From Chitinophaga agri (GTDB lineage: Bacteria; Bacteroidota; Bacteroidia; Chitinophagales; Chitinophagaceae), in assembly GCF_010093065.1 (NCBI RefSeq), contig NZ_CP048113.1:558001-622000 (forward strand): a stretch of 64,000 nt of DNA, in the 5' to 3' direction. The number at the start of each line of letters is the position of its first letter. Position 1 is the first letter of the stretch. Below are positions 19,847-28,638 of this stretch, one piece after another. The notes under the pieces were generated by a model. The model made no database searches and had not been told where the DNA came from. It saw only the letters and a list, made by a program, of their open reading frames with translations. Both the position numbers and the translations under genes were made by a program.

Positions 19847-19877
19847 ATTAAAATACCCGGATACCGGTATTTTAATT
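19847..19877. repeat. Perfect 12-bp inverted repeat
   Basis: Arms at 19847-19858 and 19866-19877 are exact reverse complements with a seven-base spacer. The repeat lies about 28 bases upstream of the lipoprotein start (minus strand) and directly before the LuxR-type relic (plus strand). The A/T-rich outer stem would work as a weak terminator in both directions or as an operator for the minus-strand operon. Confidence 0.6.
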
Positions 19878-19881
19878 GCCT

Positions 19882-20022
19882 GAGTCATGTAAGTGAATTG
19901 CAGAAAAGCTATTTATAAGCCCATATACGGTCGAAAATCACCGGAAGGTCCTGATGGAAAAATTCGGGGTGAACCGCGTTGCAGCGGCTATTAAACTGGC
20001 AGGACAATACGGTTTTCTGTAG
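19882..20022 (+). pseudogene. Relic of a LuxR-type response regulator (C-terminal HTH only)
   Basis: The plus strand here reads, up to an in-frame stop at 20020-20022, a well-preserved LuxR/NarL helix-turn-helix: I-A-E-K-L-F-I-S-P-Y-T-V-E-N-H-R-K, then the recognition-helix end and the closing helix A-A-A-I-K-L-A-G-Q-Y-G-F-L. A stop (TGA at 19894-19896) interrupts it where the family has K-E-I-A. Before about 19882 no receiver domain can be found in any frame. Intact family members have about 200 residues. It is therefore a decayed remnant, not a working gene. The preserved frame suggests fairly recent loss. Confidence 0.75.
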
Positions 20023-20034
20023 GTCAGCCGGGTG

Positions 20035-20088
20035 TAAATGAAAAGACGGGGTATCCGCTCATCAGCAGACACCCCGTCTTTTCATTTA
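20035..20088 (-). terminator. Terminator of the TlpA-like gene
   Basis: A perfect 18-bp inverted repeat (20035-20052 against 20071-20088) with an 18-base loop. The outer arms are A/T-rich and the inner arms G/C-rich, so the stem can end transcription on either strand. It lies 12 bases past the stop of the thioredoxin-like gene. Confidence 0.85.
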
Positions 20089-20099
20089 TGGCCTGACGA

Positions 20100-21560
20100 T
20101 TATTTATTCGCCAGGTTGATCATGGCGGCCACTTCACCTACTGCTGCATCCTCGCCAGCTGTGAATCCGGTAAAGCGGAAGCGGATATTACCGTTCCTGT
20201 CAATGACGAACTTGGTCGGAATACCTTTCACCTCGTAACTGCTCACTACTTTGTTTTCACCTGTTTTAGGGTCTTTCAGGTCCATCAGCACCTGGAAAGG
20301 GTAGTTGTTCTGGGTGATATATTTCTTCGCATTCGCGGTTGCATTTTCTTCTTTCTCCCATGTATGTACAAAGAGGAACTTCACGTTGGGATCGTCCTTG
20401 TATTTTTCCATCGCCTTTTTCATGGAAGGGAAGGATGCTTTACATGGTCCACACCAGGTAGCCCAGAAGTCCAGTACGATGGTCTTGCCTTTGAAATCGG
20501 CCAGGGACACGGTGTTGCCGTCTACATCTTTCAGCGTAAAGCCGGGAGCAGGTATGTTGATGATCTGCTTCGCCATTTCTTCTTCTATAGCCGTATTCAT
20601 GTGCCCTTTCAGGGAATCCAGGTAAGACTGGAAGTTACCGCCTCTTACCTTGCCAAAGGCTTCTTCGAGCTGGCCTTTGGTGGTTGGGTTCAGCAGACCA
20701 CGGGCAGCGATGCCGCTCAGCTTTTCGTAGGCAGCAGCGTAGTCGCCTTTATTCAGCAGGATCTTCGCGTACATTTCTATTACGGAAGCTCTTACCGGAT
20801 CTTCTGCTTTCTCTGCCAGTTTGATGTATACCAGTGCGGAGTCATACTGTTTTTCCTGGAACAGGCAGGCGACGTAGGAACTCAGGTAGCCCGGGTAGCC
20901 TGTGGCGGCAAATTTGGCACCGAATTCATCTTTGCGGGTGGTCCTGAATGCAGCCGCATCATCTACAGCTTTTTTCAGCAGGACCTTCGCCTCTGCATAA
21001 TGCCCCTGTTTCATCAGGCGCTCGGCGGTACCTGCCCAACCCTGTCCTTTCCAGAAAGGGGACTCTATGCTGTTGGCATATTCAAGGGCTTTAGGAATAT
21101 TACCTGCGTCTGTATATGCGGTACCCACGGCGTTGCGGGCATAATCATAAATAATCCTCTCGGAGCCGAACTTTTTAGGTGGATACTTCCTGATCCATAC
21201 CTGGAACAGTTCTTCTTTCTTCACCGCATCTTTTTCGTCGTAGACGACCTGCAGGGCTTTACCACGTGCTACGATACCGCCAGGGAAGCGTTTCTCAGCT
21301 GCCACCTGTACAGAGTCAGCCACATCCGCTTTTTTCAGCTGATAGAAGTTATTGGCGGCCGTGATCCAGTTCTCTTCTTTTTTAGTTTTCAGCAATGCGT
21401 ATAGCTCATTGGTCAGTATAGCCTTGTCAGCATCGCTGCCTTTCAGGAGTGCCTGGTAATGTTTGGCCAGTGTATCGGCTGCGGGTTTTTTCTGGGCAGT
21501 AGCCGTCTGTATGCCTGCAGCCAGTACAGCGCCTAATAATACCGGAATTGTTTTTCTCAT
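20100..21560 (-). CDS. TlpA-like thioredoxin-domain protein with helical N-terminal region
   Basis: A 486-residue secreted protein (signal peptide cut after A-T-A-Q). Residues about 25-320 are helical and TPR-like, with paired helices containing A-L-E-Y-A-N, G-H-Y-A-E-A-K-V-L-L-K-K-A and Y-D-S-A-L-V-Y-I-K-L-A. The C-terminal thioredoxin domain (about 335-486) has an intact redox site W-A-T-W-C-G-P-C-K and the cis-Pro in G-I-P-T-K-F-V-I-D. It would reduce or exchange disulfides in the periplasm. It is the last gene of the sigma/FecR/SusCD operon, 26 bases after SusD, an arrangement common in Bacteroidota, and a strong hairpin follows it. Confidence 0.93.
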   Translation of the reverse strand: MRKTIPVLLGAVLAAGIQTATAQKKPAADTLAKHYQALLKGSDADKAILTNELYALLKTKKEENWITAANNFYQLKKADVADSVQVAAEKRFPGGIVARGKALQVVYDEKDAVKKEELFQVWIRKYPPKKFGSERIIYDYARNAVGTAYTDAGNIPKALEYANSIESPFWKGQGWAGTAERLMKQGHYAEAKVLLKKAVDDAAAFRTTRKDEFGAKFAATGYPGYLSSYVACLFQEKQYDSALVYIKLAEKAEDPVRASVIEMYAKILLNKGDYAAAYEKLSGIAARGLLNPTTKGQLEEAFGKVRGGNFQSYLDSLKGHMNTAIEEEMAKQIINIPAPGFTLKDVDGNTVSLADFKGKTIVLDFWATWCGPCKASFPSMKKAMEKYKDDPNVKFLFVHTWEKEENATANAKKYITQNNYPFQVLMDLKDPKTGENKVVSSYEVKGIPTKFVIDRNGNIRFRFTGFTAGEDAAVGEVAAMINLANK

Positions 21561-21586
21561 GGGTTGATCCGTTTTAATGGTCAGAT

Positions 21587-23014
21587 TTAATATCCGAGAT
21601 TTTGTGTTAATGCAGGGTTAGCGACACGTTGTGCATCCGGAATAGGATAGAGGATGTCTGTACTATTCCAGGTCGCAGGTCGCATAGCGCCTACAACATC
21701 GTCCGCACGGGTTTTATCCGCAGGGCTCACGGTGCTGGGTTTACGCTTCAGGTCAAACCATCTGTGGCCCCATTCGCCGAAGAGTTCTGCTTTCCGTTCA
21801 TTTTCTATCGCCAGCAGGACGTTCGGTCTGGACAGGTTGTTATCCAGCATCGGCAGGCCTGCTCTTCTGCGTATGGAATCCGCGTCGGCGATCGCACCGG
21901 CGAGGTTATCCTGTTCTGCACGTGCTTCCGCCCGGATGAGGTATTGTTCTGCCAGTCGTAATACCACGTTGTATTCGTTACCGGTGGTGGTACCGGAGGG
22001 GAGTACACGTATCTTGTACTTGGAGATCAGTTTATAGTTGGTGCCGGAAATAGTAGCCGGTGTTACCCAGTTGGCTTTACGCAGGTCACCTTCTTCCATG
22101 CTATTGTACAGTGTATCAGTCAGCGTTACACCCGGCACCGTACCGGTGGCTGCGGCAAAGCTGCCACCCCGGTTATCGGTGTTGGTGGTGAACATGGATA
22201 CACCGGTCAGCGTAGCGAATTGCCAGATGATCTCATTGCTGGTGTTAACAAATGTGGTGTTCACATCACCGAGGCTATAGATACCCGATCCGATCACCAG
22301 GCTGGCAGTGGCTTCTGCGTTCTTCCAGTCTTTGGTATACAGGTAGGCCCTTGCCAGTAATGCGTTGGCGGTCTGGCGGTTCACCCTGCTCCTTAAAACG
22401 CTGGGATAGGTATCACTCAGCAATGCGACGGCATCTTTCAGGTCGGTGATGATTCGGGCCCATACCTGTGAAGCTGGTGTTCTGGCTAAGGTGGAGTTGC
22501 CGATAGGATCGTCGGTGAGTGGCAACGGCACATCGCCGAAGTAGTTCACCAGGTGGAATAAATGGAAGGCTCTCCATGTTTTGGTCTCACCGAGCAACTG
22601 GTTCTTTACACCCGTTGACAGTGTCGTGCTTCTTTCAATACCGGCCATCATCGCATTGATCTGTGCGATATTGTAGTACTGGTTGTACCACAACCAGCTG
22701 GCGATATTGTTATTGGTAATGGTGATGGCATTCGTCCTGAACTCATCAAAAGCAGGAGAAGCAATATTGTTCTGCAGCTCATTTGCTGAGAGGCCCGGCA
22801 TTTCCGTCATAGCAAACATGGCTTCACGCAGGGAAGTGGAGTTATAGATACCCAGTATCGCACTGCTGGCAGTCGCATCGGATTCGAAACTCTGGTCAAG
22901 GCCGACCTGGTTGACCGGCGGACCTATTTCCACCAGTTTACGGCAGGAGGTGAATGTGCATCCGGTCAGTAAAAGACCGGCGATTATTTTTTTATGGATA
23001 GTGAGATTTCTCAT
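21587..23014 (-). CDS. SusD/RagB-type surface lipoprotein
   Basis: A 475-residue lipoprotein with lipobox T-F-T-S-C and a following R-K-L-V-E-I-G-P-P. It carries the SusD-like N-terminal helices and the C-terminal RagB block (E-N-E-R-K-A-E-L-F-G-E-W-G-H-R-W-F-D-L-K-R). It is shorter than the polysaccharide-type SusD proteins in the other two loci (555 and 614 residues). It pairs with the SusC gene 12 bases upstream. No carbohydrate-active enzyme is found in this locus, so the ligand may not be a glycan. Confidence 0.95.
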   Translation of the reverse strand: MRNLTIHKKIIAGLLLTGCTFTSCRKLVEIGPPVNQVGLDQSFESDATASSAILGIYNSTSLREAMFAMTEMPGLSANELQNNIASPAFDEFRTNAITITNNNIASWLWYNQYYNIAQINAMMAGIERSTTLSTGVKNQLLGETKTWRAFHLFHLVNYFGDVPLPLTDDPIGNSTLARTPASQVWARIITDLKDAVALLSDTYPSVLRSRVNRQTANALLARAYLYTKDWKNAEATASLVIGSGIYSLGDVNTTFVNTSNEIIWQFATLTGVSMFTTNTDNRGGSFAAATGTVPGVTLTDTLYNSMEEGDLRKANWVTPATISGTNYKLISKYKIRVLPSGTTTGNEYNVVLRLAEQYLIRAEARAEQDNLAGAIADADSIRRRAGLPMLDNNLSRPNVLLAIENERKAELFGEWGHRWFDLKRKPSTVSPADKTRADDVVGAMRPATWNSTDILYPIPDAQRVANPALTQNLGY

Positions 23015-23026
23015 GAATGATACATT

Positions 23027-26000
23027 TTAGAATGAACAGTTAACACCAAAGACGATCGTGCGCAGCGGCGGCATGGCGATCAGACCGGTACCTAAGCCCG
23101 GAGGGCCGCCAGGTACGCTTGTTTCAGGATCGAAGATGTATTTGTTCTTCGTCCAGGTGAACAGGTTCTGTGCTTCCGCATATACCTTGAAACCGGAAGC
23201 TTTCATTTTCTTCAGCCATTCGGAAGGTAGTGTATAGGCCAGGCTGGCGGAACGCAGTTTCAGGTAGCCGGCATCTCCCCACAGGGCAGTGGAGCTGCCG
23301 TACTGGGTGTAAGCCGCATAGGCGGGCGTGCCGGAAGTAGTGGTAGCGACAGGATAGGCTGCTACATCACCCGGATGTCTCCATCTGTCCAGCACAGAAG
23401 TGTTCTGGTTGCTCCGGCTGCTGCCGATAGGCGTGCTGAAACCGTTAGTAGCGCCGTTCCTGTGGTTGAACTGCAGGAAGAAGGAGAAATCAAAATGACG
23501 GTAGCTGAAGGTGTTGTTCAAACCACCAAAGAAAGGTGTACCCGGATGGATGATCTTTCTGTCGTTGTTGAAGTCAATGGCGCCATCCTTGTTCTGGTCA
23601 GCGTACTGCGGAATGCCCGTCTGCGGATCATAACCCGTGTATACGTATCTCCTTACCAGGTCTATCGGTTCACCTACCAGGTAGCTGCTGGCATAGAAAG
23701 ACTTCTCGATACCCGGGAAGGACAGGAGTTTGTTCTTCGGCAAGGTCACGTTCAGGGAGGTGGTCCAGCTGAAGTTCCTGGTTTTGAAATTGGTGCTGTT
23801 GATCTCAATCTCAAAGCCACTGTTCTGGATCACTGCCGGCAGGTTCACGGTATAACTGTTGTAACCGGATTGGGTAGGCAGTGCGGCGGCCAACAGCTGG
23901 TCGCTGGAGCGGTTGCGGTAATAGTCAGCCGTCAGCATGATCCTGTCTTTCAGGAAACCCAGTTCGATAGCGATGTCCAGTTTTTGGGTAGTTTCCCATT
24001 TTACACCAGGGTTAGGCAGCGTGGCACGTAGCAGGGCAGATTGTCCCTGGTAGGTACCTGCAGACGATAGCAATGGCAGATAGATGTAGTTCACGATCTG
24101 GTCATTACCGGTGGTACCATAGGAAGCCCGGAGCTTACCGAAGCTCAGCCAGTCCAGGTTGTCAGCAATGAAGTCTTCCTGTGAGAATAGCCATCCTGCA
24201 CCGATCGCACCGAAGTTGGCGATCGCATTATCAGGACCGAACCGGGAGGAGGCATCCCGACGGAAGGTGGCATTCAGCAGGTATTTTTTCCTGTAGTCGT
24301 AATTGATACGACCGAAAAAAGAAGCATATTTATAATCGAAGTAGTTATTGTAGTTCACCGTTACGAGTCCGGCGCCTATGATAGATTTCAGCAAGGCTTC
24401 ACTGCTGTAGTTATTACCCGTAAGATAGGTACCGTTGGACAGGCTTCTTTGTAATGTTCCACCTACCAGCACATTCAGTTTGCCTTCTCCCAGATCGCGG
24501 GTATAGTCAAGCGTAGGTTCTACGATGTAGTTCTGTGACTTGTTGTTCGTGAAGTAAGCGAAACTAACCGGGTTGTTCACCGGATTGTAGGAAGACGCAG
24601 GATTTGCGGCCACCTGTTCCAGCTGGGTGGTAGTGTAACCCAGGTTTACTTTGAAGTTCAGGTCTTTGATGATGGTGTAGCGCAGGTTAGCGTTGGTGAT
24701 GAAGTTAGTGGTATTGCCATTGTACTTCCTCAGCAATAATGCCAGCGGGTTGTTAAAGCCTGAAGACCATGCCAGTTTGCCATCTGCAGTGTACAGCGGC
24801 ATATTAGGTGGCAGGTTATACAGGGAAGTGATATCACTGACAGGCAGGACAGTTTTATCATAGGAGTAGTTACCCGTAATGGCAGCGTAGAAGCGGTTAT
24901 CAGCAGAAGTATGGTCGGCAGAGAGGCGACCGGTAAGACGGGTGCTGTTGAAATCACCGTCATATACCGTTGTTTCCCTATGATAGCCACCGCTGAACAT
25001 GAAATGTGTTTTTGTATCACCACCCGACACAGCGGCTTCAGCGTTGGTGCTGCGGGCCGTACCGCCCAGCAGTAGCTTCTGCCAGTCAGTATAGGCGTTC
25101 TGGTCCCATACGGTCAGCTCAGGCGCGTTGGCTGTAGTAGGCGTAGCACCGTCATTGCTGAATGCTTCCTTACGCAGGTCGAGGTACTGTTCAGTGTTCA
25201 TCATCGGTATGAAGCGGCCTACTTTACCCGTGCCGGTGTATACGTTTGCATTGAACCTTGTTTTGCCGGATTTTCCTTTTTTGGTAGTGATCAGAATAAC
25301 ACCGTTGGCGCCGCGGGCACCGTAGATGGCCGTAGCGTCGGCATCTTTGAGGATGTCCATACGTTCGATGTCATCAGGGTTGATCATACTGAACGGGCTG
25401 ATACCACCATTCGCACCACTGGTACCCCAGGAGTTGAGGTTGTCGGTAACGGGCTGTCCGCCGCTGAAGTTGGTGAACGGCACGCCGTCTATTACATACA
25501 ACGGCAGTGTACCGTAACCGAGCGAGCCTTGTCCGCGGATCTGTACGATAGCCGCGCTACCAGGCAGACCATTCTGCTGGGTGATCTGTACACCAGGGAT
25601 ACGGCCCGGCAAAGCCGCCAGCGGGTTCGCTACCGGCTGGATACCGATCTCTTTGGCAGTGATGCTGCTAACCGCACCCGTATTCATTTTCTTGGTAGTG
25701 GTACCATAGCCGATGATCACTGCTTCGTCCAGGGCCCTTACCTGTTCCAGCAGCACCGCATTGATGGTGGTCCTGCCTTTCACAGCTACCTGCTGCGGCT
25801 GGTAAGATACATAGGAGAACAGCAGGTAGGCGCTGGCGGGAACGCGGGGAATGGCGTATTCGCCGTTGTCGTTGGTCATCGCACCGAAGGGAGTACCCGG
25901 TACGACTACAGAAACAGACGGAAGCGGTCTGCCGTTAGCATCTCTGACAACACCACTTACCATAATGTCGTTGACAGGAGCGGCATTGGCTTCCGCCTGT

Positions 26001-26359
26001 GTTTCTTTAGCGCGTACGGCAATGAAGTTGCCCGAGCGGGAATAATTGAATGGTTGGTTATTGAAAAGTGTTTTTAATACCTGGTCGAGTTCCTGGCCTT
26101 TCACACTGAGTGTGACCGGGGCGGCCTGTTTCAGCTGACTTTTGGTATAGATAAAGCTTTGTCCGGTTTGTTTCTCAATTTCCCGGAAGGCTTGTTCCAG
26201 TGAGCCGGATCTGATATTCATACTTACTTTCTGGGCATAGGTTTGTCCCACGAGTAACAGGCATCCAAACAGGACACCGAGGTGTAAACATTTCTTACGA
26301 ACGTGTCTGACGGCTGGCGCGTGCAGACAAAGCTGTTTCCATGACTTTTTTTCAGGCAT
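23027..26359 (-). CDS. SusC/RagA-type TonB-dependent transporter with STN signalling domain
   Basis: A 1110-residue outer-membrane protein. After the signal peptide (T-Y-A-Q near 43) comes an STN (secretin/TonB N-terminal) domain at about 45-115 (L-E-Q-A-F-R-E-I-E-K-Q-T-G and L-D-Q-V-L-K-T-L-F). Then follow a carboxypeptidase-D-like domain (about 130-210), the TonB-box region A-V-I-I-G-Y-G-T-T-T, the plug and the barrel. The STN domain is the part that contacts a FecR anti-sigma factor, and the FecR and sigma genes lie directly upstream. Ligand import therefore probably triggers transcription of this operon. Two Met near the start are possible. The first is used because it precedes a long N-region before the signal peptide. 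Confidence 0.96.
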   Translation of the reverse strand: MPEKKSWKQLCLHAPAVRHVRKKCLHLGVLFGCLLLVGQTYAQKVSMNIRSGSLEQAFREIEKQTGQSFIYTKSQLKQAAPVTLSVKGQELDQVLKTLFNNQPFNYSRSGNFIAVRAKETQAEANAAPVNDIMVSGVVRDANGRPLPSVSVVVPGTPFGAMTNDNGEYAIPRVPASAYLLFSYVSYQPQQVAVKGRTTINAVLLEQVRALDEAVIIGYGTTTKKMNTGAVSSITAKEIGIQPVANPLAALPGRIPGVQITQQNGLPGSAAIVQIRGQGSLGYGTLPLYVIDGVPFTNFSGGQPVTDNLNSWGTSGANGGISPFSMINPDDIERMDILKDADATAIYGARGANGVILITTKKGKSGKTRFNANVYTGTGKVGRFIPMMNTEQYLDLRKEAFSNDGATPTTANAPELTVWDQNAYTDWQKLLLGGTARSTNAEAAVSGGDTKTHFMFSGGYHRETTVYDGDFNSTRLTGRLSADHTSADNRFYAAITGNYSYDKTVLPVSDITSLYNLPPNMPLYTADGKLAWSSGFNNPLALLLRKYNGNTTNFITNANLRYTIIKDLNFKVNLGYTTTQLEQVAANPASSYNPVNNPVSFAYFTNNKSQNYIVEPTLDYTRDLGEGKLNVLVGGTLQRSLSNGTYLTGNNYSSEALLKSIIGAGLVTVNYNNYFDYKYASFFGRINYDYRKKYLLNATFRRDASSRFGPDNAIANFGAIGAGWLFSQEDFIADNLDWLSFGKLRASYGTTGNDQIVNYIYLPLLSSAGTYQGQSALLRATLPNPGVKWETTQKLDIAIELGFLKDRIMLTADYYRNRSSDQLLAAALPTQSGYNSYTVNLPAVIQNSGFEIEINSTNFKTRNFSWTTSLNVTLPKNKLLSFPGIEKSFYASSYLVGEPIDLVRRYVYTGYDPQTGIPQYADQNKDGAIDFNNDRKIIHPGTPFFGGLNNTFSYRHFDFSFFLQFNHRNGATNGFSTPIGSSRSNQNTSVLDRWRHPGDVAAYPVATTTSGTPAYAAYTQYGSSTALWGDAGYLKLRSASLAYTLPSEWLKKMKASGFKVYAEAQNLFTWTKNKYIFDPETSVPGGPPGLGTGLIAMPPLRTIVFGVNCSF

Positions 26360-26426
26360 AGACTCTGGTTGATTGATTGATAAATATCCACCGTCAGGTG
26401 GTTGATAATAGACAAAGCTTTCCCTG

Positions 26427-26453
26427 CTTATAAGCGCACATAGCGCTTATAAG
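26427..26453 (-). repeat. Hairpin between FecR and SusC genes
   Basis: A perfect 11-bp inverted repeat with a five-base loop, 26 bases after the FecR stop. No T-run follows on the minus strand, so it is unlikely to be a full terminator. It could lower read-through into SusC, mark an RNA-processing site or protect the downstream mRNA. Confidence 0.55.
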
Positions 26454-26478
26454 GATAATATCGTAGTGGTGTATGACC

Positions 26479-27639
26479 CTACTTAATGACGATAACCTTT
26501 CGGCCTTCGATCCTGAAGTGCACGAGATTGGTCATCTCGAGCAGGTTCAGTAGCTGAGACACCGGGACGTCTCTTGGAATTCTGGCGACGAATTCATCGT
26601 TTACGTTTGCCTCGTATACAACGGTTATATCATAATAGCGTTGCAGTTCGGCCATGATAGTCGGAATATTGGTTCCATTGAAATAGAACACGCCTTCCTT
26701 CCATGCCAGTACTTCTTTCAGATCTGCTCCAGTCGTGACCTGTATAGTCCCCTCTTTGTTGACGACTGCCTGTTCGCCCGGATGGAGCTGTTGCCTTGCA
26801 TTGGTGGTGGAGATAGCAACGGCTCCATCGAACAGGGTTGTTTTAATTTGTTTGTCCGGCCCGAAGGCTTTCACGTTAAAGCTGGTACCCAGTACCTGTA
26901 TAGTGGACTGATCTATTCCGTTCTTTACTATAAATGGCTTTGCACTGCTGGCTGCCACTTCGAAATAGGCCTGTCCGGTTATTGTCACTGTTCTTTCGTT
27001 CCCTGTAAATGCAGTCGGATAGGTCAGGGCCGACGCCGCATCTATCCATACTTTCGTACCATCTGCGAGCACGATGGCCACGGGCTGGCTACCGGCTGGT
27101 ACTGCTATCGTGTTGATGGCACTTGTTTTATCAGCTCCTTTATATACTACCTGTCCGTTGGCATTCAGACTGACGTGCACATTTCCCTGCATGGCCAGCG
27201 TGCCGTTGCCGGCGCTGTCCAGTAAGATCTGCTCGCCATTGCTCAGTGTAAGTACGGCATGATTGGACCTCGGTGGAGGTACGTCATTCTGAAATCTTTC
27301 TGCCTGTGGCGCCAGTACAGCATGCTGTACCGCCCTGTAGTAGAGGTAGCCTGTGCTCAGGAGTACCGCCATACTGGCGGCAATGGCCCATTTACGCCAT
27401 GGGGCAGGCACGACACGGGCAGCAGGTGGCGCGGTGTTTATCCTGGCCTGGATCCTTTCCCGGATCGTTTTGCCGATCATCTGCTGATCACCAAGGACAT
27501 GCTCATCCCATGCTGTTTGTTGCCCCGAGGCATTAAACAGCCGGTTATACTGGATCAGTTCCGCGTCAGTGGCGGTACCTGATACAATTTTTTCCGTTAG
27601 CAATAAGAGTTCCTCTTTGGTCATGACAAATGCATTCAC
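26479..27639 (-). CDS. FecR-family anti-sigma factor
   Basis: A 386-residue inner-membrane protein. It has a cytoplasmic helical N-terminus (about 1-80, L-L-L-L-T-E-K-I-V-S-G), one membrane span near 86-103 (I-A-A-S-M-A-V-L-L-S), then the periplasmic FecR domain (V-P-A-G-S-Q...L-A-D-G-T-K-V-W-I-D-A and G-Q-A-Y-F-E-V) and a C-terminal DUF4974 domain (E-V-L-A-W-K-E-G-V-F-Y-F). The true start may be the second Met (27624), giving M-T-K-E-E-L. It would hold the sigma factor encoded upstream inactive until the STN domain of the SusC protein signals. The sigma-to-FecR gap is 70 bases. Confidence 0.95.
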   Translation of the reverse strand: MNAFVMTKEELLLLTEKIVSGTATDAELIQYNRLFNASGQQTAWDEHVLGDQQMIGKTIRERIQARINTAPPAARVVPAPWRKWAIAASMAVLLSTGYLYYRAVQHAVLAPQAERFQNDVPPPRSNHAVLTLSNGEQILLDSAGNGTLAMQGNVHVSLNANGQVVYKGADKTSAINTIAVPAGSQPVAIVLADGTKVWIDAASALTYPTAFTGNERTVTITGQAYFEVAASSAKPFIVKNGIDQSTIQVLGTSFNVKAFGPDKQIKTTLFDGAVAISTTNARQQLHPGEQAVVNKEGTIQVTTGADLKEVLAWKEGVFYFNGTNIPTIMAELQRYYDITVVYEANVNDEFVARIPRDVPVSQLLNLLEMTNLVHFRIEGRKVIVIK

Positions 27640-27709
27640 ATAACTAGGCAGTTGAAAATGCCTATACCCCTAAAGCAGGGAAAAATATTTTTTAAAAAAG
27701 TTTTCTCAG

Positions 27710-28309
27710 TTAATGGTAACTGGTCACAAAGGGAATAATAAGCAGGGCCAGCAAGTGTGGTTCAACTGCTGCGCGGATGCGCTTCATGGCGATAGTCTTC
27801 TGTGCTTCTACAGTTTTGAGCGAGATGTCCAGTAAATCAGCTATCTGTTGATTGGTTAGTTGTCCGTCGCGGCTGAGCAGGAAGATCTCCCTGCATTTCT
27901 CAGGCAGGCCGTTCACCGCCTCCTGGATGATCGTTTTCAGGTCATTGAGTTCCAGTAGTTCCTGCGGACCTGACCCGGCGGATATAGTTAGTTTCGACAG
28001 TTCTTCGTAAAAGTCCTCTCTGATCTTTCCGGCCTGGATGTAATTGGCCACCTTAAACCTGACCGCGGTGCGCAGATAGGCGGGCACCGTCTGTATATCC
28101 AGTTGTTCACGCTTTTCCCATAGCCAGGTAAAAATGTCCTGTACTATGTCCATACATACACTCTCATCGCGTAGGAGATACCAGGCAGTCTGATACATGG
28201 CAGACCAATGACGGGCGTACAGCACATCAAATGCATTCATATCGCCTCTCTTTAGCATCATGATGAGCTCAAGGTCACTATAAGTATTATTGCCTCTCAA
28301 GTTTCCCAC
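27710..28309 (-). CDS. ECF-type RNA polymerase sigma factor (SusCD locus)
   Basis: A 199-residue sigma-70 family protein. Region 2 holds D-M-N-A-F-D-V-L-Y-A-R-H-W and D-I-V-Q-D-I-F-T-W-L-W-E-K-R. Region 4 holds L-P-E-K-C-R-E-I-F-L-L-S-R and L-T-N-Q-Q-I-A-D-L-L-D-I-S-L-K-T-V-E. The frame opens with GTG at 28309. No ATG lies between it and the conserved start of region 2, so GTG is the likely start. It should direct RNA polymerase to the downstream SusCD operon under FecR control. The C-terminus is hydrophobic (L-L-A-L-L-I-I-P-F), as in many family members. Confidence 0.92.
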   Translation of the reverse strand: MGNLRGNNTYSDLELIMMLKRGDMNAFDVLYARHWSAMYQTAWYLLRDESVCMDIVQDIFTWLWEKREQLDIQTVPAYLRTAVRFKVANYIQAGKIREDFYEELSKLTISAGSGPQELLELNDLKTIIQEAVNGLPEKCREIFLLSRDGQLTNQQIADLLDISLKTVEAQKTIAMKRIRAAVEPHLLALLIIPFVTSYH

Positions 28310-28638
28310 TTTCTGCTGCTAAAATATATAAAGCGCAGAAGAAACCGAAAATATATATGATTCCCGTTTTTACAAAAGAGATCGTTTCAGATAAAATGCT
28401 ATCCTAAGTGGTTAAAATCCTGACACTGGTTCAGGCAAAGACATCCTAGATTTACACCGTTGATGCTTTTTTTGTGTGTAAGATTGACACTTTAAACCCA
28501 AACGGATATTATCCTATATCTCTTATGTAAAACCTGTTGCGTAATTCTATGTTGTGAGCTTTCAGCCGGGCTTTCCTGTCTGTAGGTAGTTACTGTATGC
28601 TAATTTTTATTCTCTCAAATAATCAAAACCATCATCGT
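28310..28638. other. Divergent intergenic region
   Basis: About 330 bases between the sigma factor (minus) and the T9SS-exported protein (plus). It is AT-rich with several T-runs. The element T-A-G-A-T-T-T-A near 28449 differs in one base from the Bacteroidota -7 consensus TAnnTTTG on the plus strand, too weak to call. No gene or strong hairpin was found. Confidence 0.35.

Noticed and set aside
20364..21404. A 346-residue open frame on the plus strand
   Set aside because: It lies entirely antisense to the TlpA-like gene, has an unnatural residue composition (very Phe- and Cys-rich) and no domain. It is a shadow of the coding strand.
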